Below, in pieces: positions 18,315-25,335 of a stretch of DNA of 64,000 nucleotides. Position 1 is the first letter of the stretch. Each line of letters starts with the position of its first letter. The position numbers were made by a program, and so were the translations under genes. Source of the DNA: Cellulosimicrobium terreum (GTDB lineage: Bacteria; Actinomycetota; Actinomycetes; Actinomycetales; Cellulomonadaceae). The notes under the pieces were generated by a model. That model ran no database searches and had not been told where the DNA came from. It was given only the letters and a program-made list of their open reading frames with translations. The DNA lies in NCBI GenBank assembly GCA_014803435.1, contig JACYFD010000001.1, positions 682,001 through 746,000 on the forward strand, written 5' to 3'.

Positions 18315-19211
18315 TCACGCGAGATCGCGTCGCACGAACGCGAGCGCGCCGCCGCCGAGCAGGAGCGCGACCCAGGCGCACAGCCCTGCGAGTGCTACGG
18401 CCGCACCGAACGGTGCGGCCCCGCCGAGCAGCTGCCCGACGCCCTGCCCGGTCGATGCGAGCGAGCCCAGGCCGAGCGGGAGCCAGGCCGCCGCGGCGGA
18501 CTGCCCGCCCGAGAGCAGCGCGACCACGCCCTGGACGACCGGCTCGACGAGGACGAGCGCCCCGACGGTGACGACGGCGCCGACCTGGCTGCGCACGAGG
18601 GTGCCGACGCCGAGCCCGAGCCACGCCAGGAGCACGAGCACGACCAGCCCGCGGCACCAGATGCCGAGCACCTCCCCGGCCGACAGCATGAGGACCGCAC
18701 CGGGTGTCGTCGAGATCGCGACGAGCAGCCCTGCGGCCGTGAGCAGGACGATCCCGGTGCCGATCACGACGGCGACGACTGCGGACGCCCCGGCCTTCGC
18801 GGCGAGGATGCGCGCCCGCGACGGCTCGACGAGAGCGCTCGGGACGATGCCGCCCGTGCGGAAGTCTGTCGTCACGGCGATGACCCCGAGCAGCAGCATG
18901 CAGATCGCGATCACGCCGGTCGAGCCGCTGCCCCCGGGTCCCGTGGCGAGCAGGTCGAGCATCGTGCGCTGGAACGCCGGGGTAGAGACGTCGGCGAGGG
19001 CGGTCAGGTCGGGTGTGAGCTCGGCGGCGAGGTCCGGAGCGGAGGTGTTCCCGAACGTCGTCCCGGTGGTCCCCAGGGACTCGAGCCCGGCGAGCACACG
19101 TGGCAGCGCGACGGAGAAGGCCTGGACGAGCGCGGCACCCACGAGGGCGACGACGCCCAGCACCCAGGCGGCGCGGGTGGAGCGGAGCTTGAGGATCTCG
19201 GCGCGGAACAT
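18315..19211 (-). CDS. ABC transporter permease
   Basis: 298 residues, ABC-2-type membrane protein. The N-terminus FRAEILKLRSTRAAW is typical of permeases that pair with a small ATPase. One helix lies near 15-35, a 60-residue extracytoplasmic loop follows, and five further helices run from about 100 to the C-terminus. Its ATG overlaps the ATPase stop by one base (TGATG). The substrate is unknown. Such pairs next to a two-component system often export peptides or antibiotics, but that is inference. Confidence 0.85.
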   Translation of the reverse strand: MFRAEILKLRSTRAAWVLGVVALVGAALVQAFSVALPRVLAGLESLGTTGTTFGNTSAPDLAAELTPDLTALADVSTPAFQRTMLDLLATGPGGSGSTGVIAICMLLLGVIAVTTDFRTGGIVPSALVEPSRARILAAKAGASAVVAVVIGTGIVLLTAAGLLVAISTTPGAVLMLSAGEVLGIWCRGLVVLVLLAWLGLGVGTLVRSQVGAVVTVGALVLVEPVVQGVVALLSGGQSAAAAWLPLGLGSLASTGQGVGQLLGGAAPFGAAVALAGLCAWVALLLGGGALAFVRRDLA

Positions 19212-19924
19212 CAGCGGACTCCTTCGGTGGTGGCGGTGAGGTCGAGGTAGAAGTCCTCGAGGGACTCCCCGTGCAGGAGGTCCTCGAGCGGACCGTCGGC
19301 GACGACGCGACCCTGCCCGACGACGACCAGGTCGTCCGCGACCTGGCGCACCTCGGACAGGACGTGGCTCGCGAGCAGGACCGTCCCGCCGTCGTCGGCG
19401 AAGCCGCGCAGCAGGTCGCGCAGCCAGCGCATCCCGGCGGGGTCGAGGCCGTTCGCCGGCTCGTCGAGGACCAGCACCTCGGGGTCGCCCAGGAGTGCGG
19501 CCGCGAGGCCGAGACGCTGGCGCATCCCGAGCGAGTAGGTCCGCACCCGGCGGTCCGCCGCGGGCGTCATCCCGACCTGCGCGAGTACCTGCTCGACGCG
19601 TCGCCCCGGCAGGCGCCCGGTGGAGGCGAGGACGCGCAGGTGGTCACGCCCTGTCCGCCCCGGGTGCAGGCCACCGGCGTCGAGCAGGGCGCCGACGGTC
19701 CGGGACGGGTACGGCAGGTCGTGGTAGGACCTGCCGTGGATCGTCGCCGTGCCCGCCGTGGCTGCGGCGAGGCCCAGCAGCACGTGCAGGGTGGTCGACT
19801 TGCCGGCGCCGTTCGGGCCGAGGAGCCCGACGACGCGGCCCGGGTCGGCGCAGAAGCCGACGTCGTGGACGGCGTCGAACGCGCCGTAGGACTTGCGCAG
19901 TCCGGAGATCTCGATGACAGGCAC
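19211..19924 (-). CDS. ABC transporter ATP-binding protein
   Basis: 237-residue ATPase of the BcrA/DrrA class. Walker A GPNGAGKST (about 37-45), signature YSLGMRQRLGLAAALLG (about 131-147), Walker B VLVLDEPANGLDPAG and switch His in LLASHVL are all present. The GTG start has a strong AGAAGGAG ribosome site 5 nt upstream. It energises the permease encoded next. The upstream 19925-20200 region also serves the divergent peptidoglycan-binding gene. Confidence 0.93.
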   Translation of the reverse strand: MPVIEISGLRKSYGAFDAVHDVGFCADPGRVVGLLGPNGAGKSTTLHVLLGLAAATAGTATIHGRSYHDLPYPSRTVGALLDAGGLHPGRTGRDHLRVLASTGRLPGRRVEQVLAQVGMTPAADRRVRTYSLGMRQRLGLAAALLGDPEVLVLDEPANGLDPAGMRWLRDLLRGFADDGGTVLLASHVLSEVRQVADDLVVVGQGRVVADGPLEDLLHGESLEDFYLDLTATTEGVR

Positions 19925-20220
19925 GGGTGCTCCTTCTCGTGGCGAGGCCACGCGTGGTCCGGGTGGGTGTGACCAGGTTCTCGGTCGACCGGGTGCGGGC
20001 GCAGGGGCCGCGAGGGGGAACCTGCGTTGCGACCTGCGACGGAACGGGACCCGGCCGGCAGGGTCGGCGCAGGTGGGAGGGGTGCGCGTGACAGATCGCG
20101 GTGGCATGGGGCAGGGTAGGACTCCCCGAACGGGCCGGGCGCCACGTGTGCTGTGCCCTGACCCCCGTAGACCGAACCGACCGAGGCCTCTCAGGACCAC
20201 GTGCAGAACGACGCGCAGGA

Positions 20221-20226
20221 AGGAGG
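20221..20226 (+). promoter_or_regulatory. Ribosome binding site that decides the 20231 start
   Basis: AGGAGG lies 4 nt before GTG 20231. The other in-frame GTG at 20201 has no comparable site, so the shorter protein is preferred. Confidence 0.55.
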
Positions 20227-20230
20227 CACC

Positions 20231-21046
20231 GTGAACCCCGGAACCGGATCCTCCCCGGCGCGGCACGGAGATCGTGGCGCCTCCCGACGCTCCACGCTGC
20301 CCTGGATGTCGGTCGTCGCCGGAGCGGGTGTCGTCGTGCTCGCCGTCTCGGCTGCCGGCATGGTCGGTGCTGCGACCGGCGGCGGTCGCGCCGTCGACGT
20401 GCCGCACACCACTGCCGAGGGCTGGATCGATCCCGACTCGGGGATCGCGCACGTCGAGCCGCGGCAGCCCACGGTCGAGGTGACCCGGGTCCCGCCTCCG
20501 GGCGTGGACGAGCTGCCCGTGCCCGACCCGGTCACGACCGCACCCGACGACGGGTCGACGGACGTGCCGTCCGCAGACCCTGCGCCCTCGCCCTCGGACG
20601 ACCCGCAGACGGATGAGGCCCCGGCCGCAGATCCCTCGCCGGCGGAGTCCGAGCAGCCCACCGAGCCCGCCACCGACGAGACGGACGACCCCGCGAGCGG
20701 CGGCACCGACACCGAGGAGCCCGACGCGTCCGAGGAGTCTGACGCGCCGTCCGCGGCGTGGGTCCAGGCGCGCCTGCGGCTGCACGGCGCGGACCTCGAC
20801 GACACGGGAGAGGTCGACGACGCCACGGTTGCGGCACTGCGCGAGTTCCAGAGGTCCCACGACCTCCCGGTCGACGGGACGCTGACCGCGGCGACCATCG
20901 AGGCGCTGTCCGGCGACCCTGCCGAGCCGGTGGACCCGCCGACCGGCGAGGCCGTGCGCCCCACCGCTCCACCCACGCCGGAGCCCACCGCCACGACGAA
21001 GCCCTCGTCCGACCCGAGCGTCGGACCGACCGACTCGACGAGCTAG
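20231..21046 (+). CDS. Anchored peptidoglycan-binding domain protein
   Basis: 271 residues (281 if GTG 20201 is used). A single hydrophobic segment (about 25-48) is followed by an Asp/Pro/Thr-rich spacer, a short peptidoglycan-binding domain 1 (about 172-225) and a Pro/Thr tail. The domain shows the QARLRLHGADLDDTGEVDD repeat and ALREFQRSHDLPVDGTLT, the PG_binding_1 signature (PF01471). The protein would sit outside the membrane and touch the wall. No catalytic domain is attached. The function beyond binding is unknown. Confidence 0.78.
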   Translation: MNPGTGSSPARHGDRGASRRSTLPWMSVVAGAGVVVLAVSAAGMVGAATGGGRAVDVPHTTAEGWIDPDSGIAHVEPRQPTVEVTRVPPPGVDELPVPDPVTTAPDDGSTDVPSADPAPSPSDDPQTDEAPAADPSPAESEQPTEPATDETDDPASGGTDTEEPDASEESDAPSAAWVQARLRLHGADLDDTGEVDDATVAALREFQRSHDLPVDGTLTAATIEALSGDPAEPVDPPTGEAVRPTAPPTPEPTATTKPSSDPSVGPTDSTS

Positions 21047-21051
21047 GCGCG

Positions 21052-21057
21052 TATCCT
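21052..21057 (+). promoter_or_regulatory. -10 box of arr
   Basis: TATCCT ends 6 nt before GTG 21064, giving arr a leaderless promoter separate from the upstream gene, whose stop is only 17 nt away. Confidence 0.5.
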
Positions 21058-21063
21058 CGACGC

Positions 21064-21486
21064 GTGACAGAGGCGCTCGACGACGGTCCCTTCTTCCACG
21101 GGACGGCCGCGATCCTACGGGCGGGCGATCTCCTCACCGCGGGGTTCCGGTCGAACTACCGTCCCGAGGTCGTCATGAACCACGTGTACTTCACCGCGTC
21201 TCGCGACGGGGCCGGGCTGGCCGCCGAGCTCGCGGCAGAGCTGCTCGCCGGAGGCGCGGAGCCCCACGTGTACGAGGTCGAGCCGACGGGTGAGTTCGAG
21301 AACGACCCGAACGTGACGGACAAGAAGTTCCCCGGCAACCCGACGAGGTCCTTCCGCAGCAGCGAGCCGCTCCGGGTCGTCCGCGAGGTGGACGGCTGGA
21401 CACGGCTCACGCCGGAGGCGTTGCAGGGATGGCGCGACACGTTGATCGCGATCCGCCCCGAGGAGCGCGGAGAGATCGTCAACTGA
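21064..21486 (+). CDS. arr: NAD+--rifampin ADP-ribosyltransferase
   Basis: 140 residues, the full length of the Arr family. It inactivates rifamycins by ADP-ribosylating their C23 hydroxyl. Diagnostic segments are FFHGTAAILRAGDLL, SNYRPEVVMNHVYFTA, YEVEPTGEFENDPNVTDKKF and NPTRSFRS. The His-Tyr-Asp residues used for NAD+ are probably H12, Y42 and D81. It is chromosomal, in ordinary-looking sequence with no mobile element nearby, as in Mycobacterium smegmatis. Rifamycin resistance of the host is predicted but not shown. Confidence 0.95.
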   Translation: MTEALDDGPFFHGTAAILRAGDLLTAGFRSNYRPEVVMNHVYFTASRDGAGLAAELAAELLAGGAEPHVYEVEPTGEFENDPNVTDKKFPGNPTRSFRSSEPLRVVREVDGWTRLTPEALQGWRDTLIAIRPEERGEIVN

Positions 21487-21509
21487 CGCACGTCCTGGCG
21501 AGGGCTCGA

Positions 21510-22280
21510 TCAGCTCAGCAGGTCGCCCAGCGGGGCGGCGCTCCCCACGAGGCACAGCCCGGTGCGATCACCGGCACCCCACGACGCCTCGGTCGGTGAC
21601 CACACGACGAGCTCGACGTCGTCGGGCGGGTCCTCGCCGAGCACCTCCGGGCCGCACACGCGTGCGACCCGTGCGTCGGCAGCGTCCTGGCCCGGCCACA
21701 CCTCGCCCGCCCCGAAGTCGGTGCGCGCGACGACCTGGGCGCGGTGCTCGTCCGCGCACGGGACGACGCGCACGCTCGACACCTCGCCGTCGGGCGGCAG
21801 CTCGTCGAGGCAGGAGCCGACGACGAGGCGTCGGGCGTCGACGGTCGCCGGCTCGCTCACGTCGCCCGCGAGCGGCGTGCTCGCCTGGTCGGCCTGCCAC
21901 CACACCGCGGCCCCGACGCCCCACGCGAGGGTGACGACGGCGCCGACGACCATCCCGGCGACGGCGAGACCACGACCACGCGACCTGTTCGTGCGAACGC
22001 GCGACAGCGCTGCGGCACCGAGGCCGATGCCGACGGGGCCGAGGACCACACCCGCGGGGATGCTGGCGAGCGCGAGCGGCTCGGTCCGCGGCGGCTCGGG
22101 AACCCACCCCGGTGCGTAGTAGGCACCCGCTGCGAACCCGGCGCCCTGGTCCGGCGGCGGCGGGGGGACGGGCAGCGGCGCGCTGGAGGGCGCGCCCGAC
22201 GGTGAGCCCGACGACGCGCTCGCCCGGGGCCGGTCGGGCTGCGCCGGGCCGTCGGGCGGCGCGAAGAGGTCGTCAGCCAT
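21510..22280 (-). CDS. DUF4190 / septum-formation-domain membrane protein
   Basis: 256 residues. A Pro-rich N-terminus (to about 60) precedes two hydrophobic segments (DUF4190, about 68-128), including the typical LGAAALSRVRTNRSRGRGLAVAGMVVG turn. An extracytoplasmic domain (about 140-256) follows, with GSCLDELPPDG, VVPCADEHRAQVV and two further Cys (VCGPE, GLCLVG). The Cys and the CxxxH spacing resemble the Septum_form family (PF13845). Role unknown. Only 3 nt separate it from the upstream gene. Confidence 0.72.
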   Translation of the reverse strand: MADDLFAPPDGPAQPDRPRASASSGSPSGAPSSAPLPVPPPPPDQGAGFAAGAYYAPGWVPEPPRTEPLALASIPAGVVLGPVGIGLGAAALSRVRTNRSRGRGLAVAGMVVGAVVTLAWGVGAAVWWQADQASTPLAGDVSEPATVDARRLVVGSCLDELPPDGEVSSVRVVPCADEHRAQVVARTDFGAGEVWPGQDAADARVARVCGPEVLGEDPPDDVELVVWSPTEASWGAGDRTGLCLVGSAAPLGDLLS

Positions 22281-22283
22281 GCC

Positions 22284-22844
22284 TCACGCGTCCATCGCGA
22301 GGCCGATGAGGAACAGCATGAGCAGGATCGTCCCGACGGCGCCGACCGCGATCCCCGCGATCGCGAAACCCTTGCCCTTCTTCCCGTCGCGCAGCACCTG
22401 GTTGAGCGCGACGATCCCCAGCACGAGCCCCACGATGCCCGGCAGCCCGATGCACAGCACGAGGCTCGCGACGGACACGATCATGGAGGCGACGGCGAGG
22501 CCGTTCGTCGGGGTGGGTGGGGCGTACGGGACCGGGTAGCCGGAGTACGAGCCCGCCGGGCCGTAGGGCGAGGGCGGCGGGCCGCCCGGCGGCGTGCCGT
22601 ACGGGGAGGGCTGCGCACCGTACGGCGACAGTGGCGTGCCGTACGGGGCCGGCGTCCCGTAGGGGGAGGGCTGCGCACCGTACGGCGACGGTGGCGACTG
22701 CCCGCCCGCGCCCGACGGCGGCGCCCAGCCGGTCCCCGCGTCGGACCCGGGCTGCGGCGCGTCCTCGGTGGGCGGCGTGTACGGGGTCAGCGGCGGCTGG
22801 TGCGGTCGGTCTCGCGGCGCGTAGGGGTCGGGCGGCGTCGTCAT
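22284..22844 (-). CDS. DUF4190 membrane protein with Pro/Tyr-rich N-terminus
   Basis: 186 residues. The first 110 are low complexity with eight or so PYG(A/T) repeats. Two hydrophobic segments (about 116-140 and 158-183) enclose the DUF4190 turn LNQVLRDGKKGKGFAIAGIAVG. The Pro/Tyr part would be cytoplasmic. It overlaps the stop of xthA by 4 nt (ATGA) but also has its own TACGGT box 6 nt upstream. Function unknown. It is a paralogue in architecture of its downstream neighbour. Confidence 0.75.
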   Translation of the reverse strand: MTTPPDPYAPRDRPHQPPLTPYTPPTEDAPQPGSDAGTGWAPPSGAGGQSPPSPYGAQPSPYGTPAPYGTPLSPYGAQPSPYGTPPGGPPPSPYGPAGSYSGYPVPYAPPTPTNGLAVASMIVSVASLVLCIGLPGIVGLVLGIVALNQVLRDGKKGKGFAIAGIAVGAVGTILLMLFLIGLAMDA

Positions 22845-23662
22845 GGGGACACCGTATCCATCGCCGCGGGCGGATCGGCCAGGTCGACCACGACGGGGAC
22901 GTGGTCGGAGGCGCCCTTGCCCTTGCGCTCGTCCCGGTCGATCACGACGCCGGCCACGCGGGCGCGCGCCGCGGGGGAGAGGTAGGCGAAGTCGATGCGC
23001 ATCCCCTCGTCGCGCGGGAACCGCAGCCGCTGGTAGTCCCAGTAGGTGTAGGCGCGATCGGCGGGGATCGCCTCGCGGGTCACCTCCGTGTACCCGGCGG
23101 CGCCGAACGCGGCGAACGCGTCCCGCTCGGCCGGCGTCACATGGGTCTTGCCCGCGAAGTACGCGACGTCCCACACGTCCGTGTCGAGGGGCGCGACGTT
23201 CCAGTCGCCGACGAGCGCGACCTGCGCCGCAGGGTCGGTCGCGAGACGGTCCGCCGCGGCGTCGCGCAACGCGCCCAGCCACGCGAGCTTGTACGCGTAG
23301 TGCGGGTCGCCGACCTCGCGCCCGTGCGGGACGTAGAGGCTCCACACCCGAACGCCGCTGCACGTCGCGCCGAGCGCACGGGCCTCGACCCGCGCCGGAT
23401 CCCCGAACGTGGGCTGGCCCGGGAACGACGTCGCGACGTCGTGCAGGCCCACGCGCGACACGATCGCGACGCCGTTCCACTGGTTCAGGCCCGTGCACGC
23501 GACCTCGTACCCGGCAGCCTCGAACGGCTCCCGCGGGAACTGTGCGTCCGTGCACTTGGTCTCCTGGAGCGCCAGGACGTCGGTCCCCGACCGTTCGAGG
23601 AACGCGACGGCACGCTCGACACGGGCACGGACGGAGTTGATGTTCCAGGTCGCCAGGCGCAC
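22841..23662 (-). CDS. xthA: Exodeoxyribonuclease III
   Basis: 273-residue AP endonuclease/3'-exonuclease of the exonuclease III family, acting in base excision repair. It starts RLATWNINSVRARVER and shows the metal-site ALQETKC, the GDWNVAP loop, YTYWDYQ and the closing GASDHVPVVVDL with the catalytic Asp-His pair. Two in-frame GTGs are possible (23668 and 23662). The second is chosen because TAGGCT lies 6 nt before it and the protein then starts like other family members. Confidence 0.94.
   Translation of the reverse strand: MRLATWNINSVRARVERAVAFLERSGTDVLALQETKCTDAQFPREPFEAAGYEVACTGLNQWNGVAIVSRVGLHDVATSFPGQPTFGDPARVEARALGATCSGVRVWSLYVPHGREVGDPHYAYKLAWLGALRDAAADRLATDPAAQVALVGDWNVAPLDTDVWDVAYFAGKTHVTPAERDAFAAFGAAGYTEVTREAIPADRAYTYWDYQRLRFPRDEGMRIDFAYLSPAARARVAGVVIDRDERKGKGASDHVPVVVDLADPPAAMDTVSP
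22851..22856 (-). promoter_or_regulatory. Internal -10 box inside the end of xthA
   Basis: TACGGT on the minus strand ends 6 nt before ATG 22844 although the box is inside xthA coding sequence. It could uncouple the DUF4190 genes from xthA. Confidence 0.4.
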
Positions 23663-23668
23663 CCGCAC

Positions 23669-23674
23669 AGCCTA
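23669..23674 (-). promoter_or_regulatory. -10 box of xthA
   Basis: TAGGCT on the minus strand, 6 nt before GTG 23662. It touches the alternative GTG 23668, which argues against that start. Confidence 0.5.
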
Positions 23675-23722
23675 GGCACTCCCGACCGGCCGCGATGCAC
23701 CGCCCCGAGCACCAGGGAACCG

Positions 23723-23728
23723 TAGGCT
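23723..23728 (+). promoter_or_regulatory. -10 box of the SDR gene
   Basis: TAGGCT ends 6 nt before ATG 23735; the same hexamer drives the divergent xthA about 50 bp away. Confidence 0.5.
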
Positions 23729-23734
23729 GTGGCC

Positions 23735-24499
23735 ATGGCGACAGCACTGATCACCGGCGCGAGCGCCGGTCTCGGCCTGGAGTTCGCGTGGCAGCTCGCC
23801 ACCGCCCGGCACGACCTCGTCCTCGTCGCGCGCGGTGAGGAGCGACTCCAGGACCTCGCACGCCAGCTGCGGGCCGCGGCGGGCGTGCGCGTGCAGGTCC
23901 TGCCCGCGGACCTCTCCGTTCCCGACGACGTCGCGCGCGTGGCGCAGCGCCTCGCCTCCCCGGGGAGCGGGGACGACGGGCCGGTCGGGCTGCTGGTCAA
24001 CAACGCGGGCTTCGCGACGCACCAGCGGTTCGTGGGCGGTGACGTCGACCTCGAGGTGACCGCGCTCGACGTGATGGTCAAGGCCGTCATGGTCCTCTCG
24101 CACGCCGCCGCCGGGCAGATGACGGAGCGCGGCCGTGGCGCCATCCTCAACGTCGCGTCCGTGGCCGCGCTCACCGCCGGCGGCACGTACGCGGCCGCGA
24201 AGGCCTGGGTGCGGTCCTTCACGGAGGGCCTCGCGGTGGAGCTCGCGGGGACGGGCGTGACCGCGACCGTGCTGTGCCCCGGCTTCACGCACACCGAGTT
24301 CCACGACCGGGCCGGGATCGACATGACGGGCATGCCCGCCATCGCGTGGCTCGACGCCGACCGGGTCGTCGCCGCGGCGCTCGCGGACGTCCGTCGTGGT
24401 GTGGTGATCTCGACGCCCTCGGCGCGGTACCGCGCGGCGTCGGCGGCCCTGCGGGTGCTGCCTCGCTCGGCCGTCCGCGCGATCGGGAAGTACCGCTGA
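23735..24499 (+). CDS. Short-chain dehydrogenase/reductase
   Basis: 254-residue classical SDR. The cofactor motif is TGASAGLG (about 7-14), NNAG at about 88-91, catalytic Ser in NVASVAAL and the Tyr-x3-Lys pair in TYAAAK (about 152-157). The basic residue in LVARGEERL after strand 2 suggests NADPH. The substrate is unknown; the closest described group is DltE-like oxidoreductases. ATG 23735 is preferred to GTG 23729 because of the upstream box. Confidence 0.9.
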   Translation: MATALITGASAGLGLEFAWQLATARHDLVLVARGEERLQDLARQLRAAAGVRVQVLPADLSVPDDVARVAQRLASPGSGDDGPVGLLVNNAGFATHQRFVGGDVDLEVTALDVMVKAVMVLSHAAAGQMTERGRGAILNVASVAALTAGGTYAAAKAWVRSFTEGLAVELAGTGVTATVLCPGFTHTEFHDRAGIDMTGMPAIAWLDADRVVAAALADVRRGVVISTPSARYRAASAALRVLPRSAVRAIGKYR

Positions 24500-24515
24500 C
24501 GCGTCCGTCCGGGAC

Positions 24516-24521
24516 TACCCT
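24516..24521 (+). promoter_or_regulatory. -10 box of pyrE
   Basis: TACCCT ends 7 nt before GTG 24529. Confidence 0.45.
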
Positions 24522-24528
24522 GGCCGTC

Positions 24529-25116
24529 GTGACTACCGATCCCGCCTCGACATCCTCCTCGACCCCGCGCGAGCAGCTGCTCAGCCTCATCCGTGAGCTC
24601 GCCGTCGTGCACGGCCGGGTGACGCTCTCCTCCGGCAAGGAGGCGGACTACTACGTCGACCTGCGTCGGGTCACGCTGCACCACCAGGCTGCGCCCCTCA
24701 TCGGGCACCAGATGCTCGACCTGCTGGAGGAGCAGGGTCTCGGGACCGCAGAGGTCGACGCGGTCGGCGGGCTGACGCTCGGTGCCGACCCGATCGCGAC
24801 GGCGCTCCTGCACGCCGCGGCGTCGCGCGGCCAGGACCTCGACGCGTTCGTCGTGCGCAAGGCCGCGAAGGCGCACGGGATGCAGCGCCAGATCGAAGGG
24901 CCCGACGTCACGGGCCGTCGCGTCGTCGTCGTCGAGGACACGACGACGACGGGCGGGTCGCCCATCGCCGCCATCGAGGCCGTGCGTGCCGCGGGCGGCG
25001 AGGTCGCCGGTGTCGCGACGATCGTCGACCGGGCGACCGGCGCGGGCGCGAAGATCGAGGCGCTCGGTGTGCCCTACCACTTCCTCTTCAGCCTCGAGGA
25101 CCTCGGCCTGGCCTGA
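24529..25116 (+). CDS. pyrE: Orotate phosphoribosyltransferase
   Basis: 195 residues. It converts orotate and PRPP to orotidine 5'-phosphate in pyrimidine synthesis. The family shows in GRVTLSSGKEADYYVDLRR (orotate loop), VVRKAAKAHGMQRQIEG (flexible catalytic loop with Lys) and the PRPP-binding VVVVEDTTTTGGS (about 125-137). It stands alone, as pyrE often does in actinobacteria. A stem-loop follows 26 nt after the stop. Confidence 0.96.
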   Translation: MTTDPASTSSSTPREQLLSLIRELAVVHGRVTLSSGKEADYYVDLRRVTLHHQAAPLIGHQMLDLLEEQGLGTAEVDAVGGLTLGADPIATALLHAAASRGQDLDAFVVRKAAKAHGMQRQIEGPDVTGRRVVVVEDTTTTGGSPIAAIEAVRAAGGEVAGVATIVDRATGAGAKIEALGVPYHFLFSLEDLGLA

Positions 25117-25142
25117 CTCCTACGGACGCCGCTGCGCGGACG

Positions 25143-25177
25143 ACGACGCCTCGCGACCCTCGGTCGCGGGGCGTCGT
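25143..25177 (+). terminator. pyrE terminator hairpin
   Basis: Arms 25143-25158 and 25162-25177 pair over 16 positions with one T-G wobble around a 3-nt loop (ACGACGCC...GGCGTCGT). Confidence 0.7.
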
Positions 25178-25203
25178 GCTGTTCCGGGCGCATGTCACAC
25201 CAG

Positions 25204-25222
25204 ACAGGCAAGGCTTACCTTG
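25204..25222 (+). promoter_or_regulatory. Iron box 1 (DtxR/IdeR-type operator)
   Basis: ACAGGCAAGGCTTACCTTG matches the DtxR/IdeR consensus TTAGGTTAGSCTAACCTAA at about 12 of 19 positions, with AGG and CCT conserved in both halves. It forms a larger dyad with box 2: AAGGCTTACCT at 25210-25220 is repeated inverted at 25231-25241. Confidence 0.65.
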
Positions 25223-25228
25223 CTTCGG

Positions 25229-25247
25229 TGAGGTAAGCCTTATACAG
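25229..25247 (+). promoter_or_regulatory. Iron box 2 overlapping the -10 element
   Basis: TGAGGTAAGCCTTATACAG matches the consensus at about 12 of 19 positions. It includes TATACA (25241-25246), the best -10 candidate upstream of the HtaA gene, so iron-loaded repressor would block RNA polymerase. Confidence 0.6.
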
Positions 25248-25335
25248 TCACGTCGCGACAGCGTGTCAGATCACGCTCGCGCTCTCCGCCCGGAGCCTCG
25301 CCGCGGCGGCATCACGGACCAGCACGGGAGACCTT

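Noticed and set aside
18315-19924. Assigning the ABC transporter to antibiotic export
   Set aside because: The neighbourhood with a two-component system is suggestive, but neither subunit carries a motif that identifies the substrate.
20201-20230. GTG 20201 as start of the peptidoglycan-binding protein
   Set aside because: It has no ribosome site, whereas AGGAGG lies just before GTG 20231. It remains possible but less likely.
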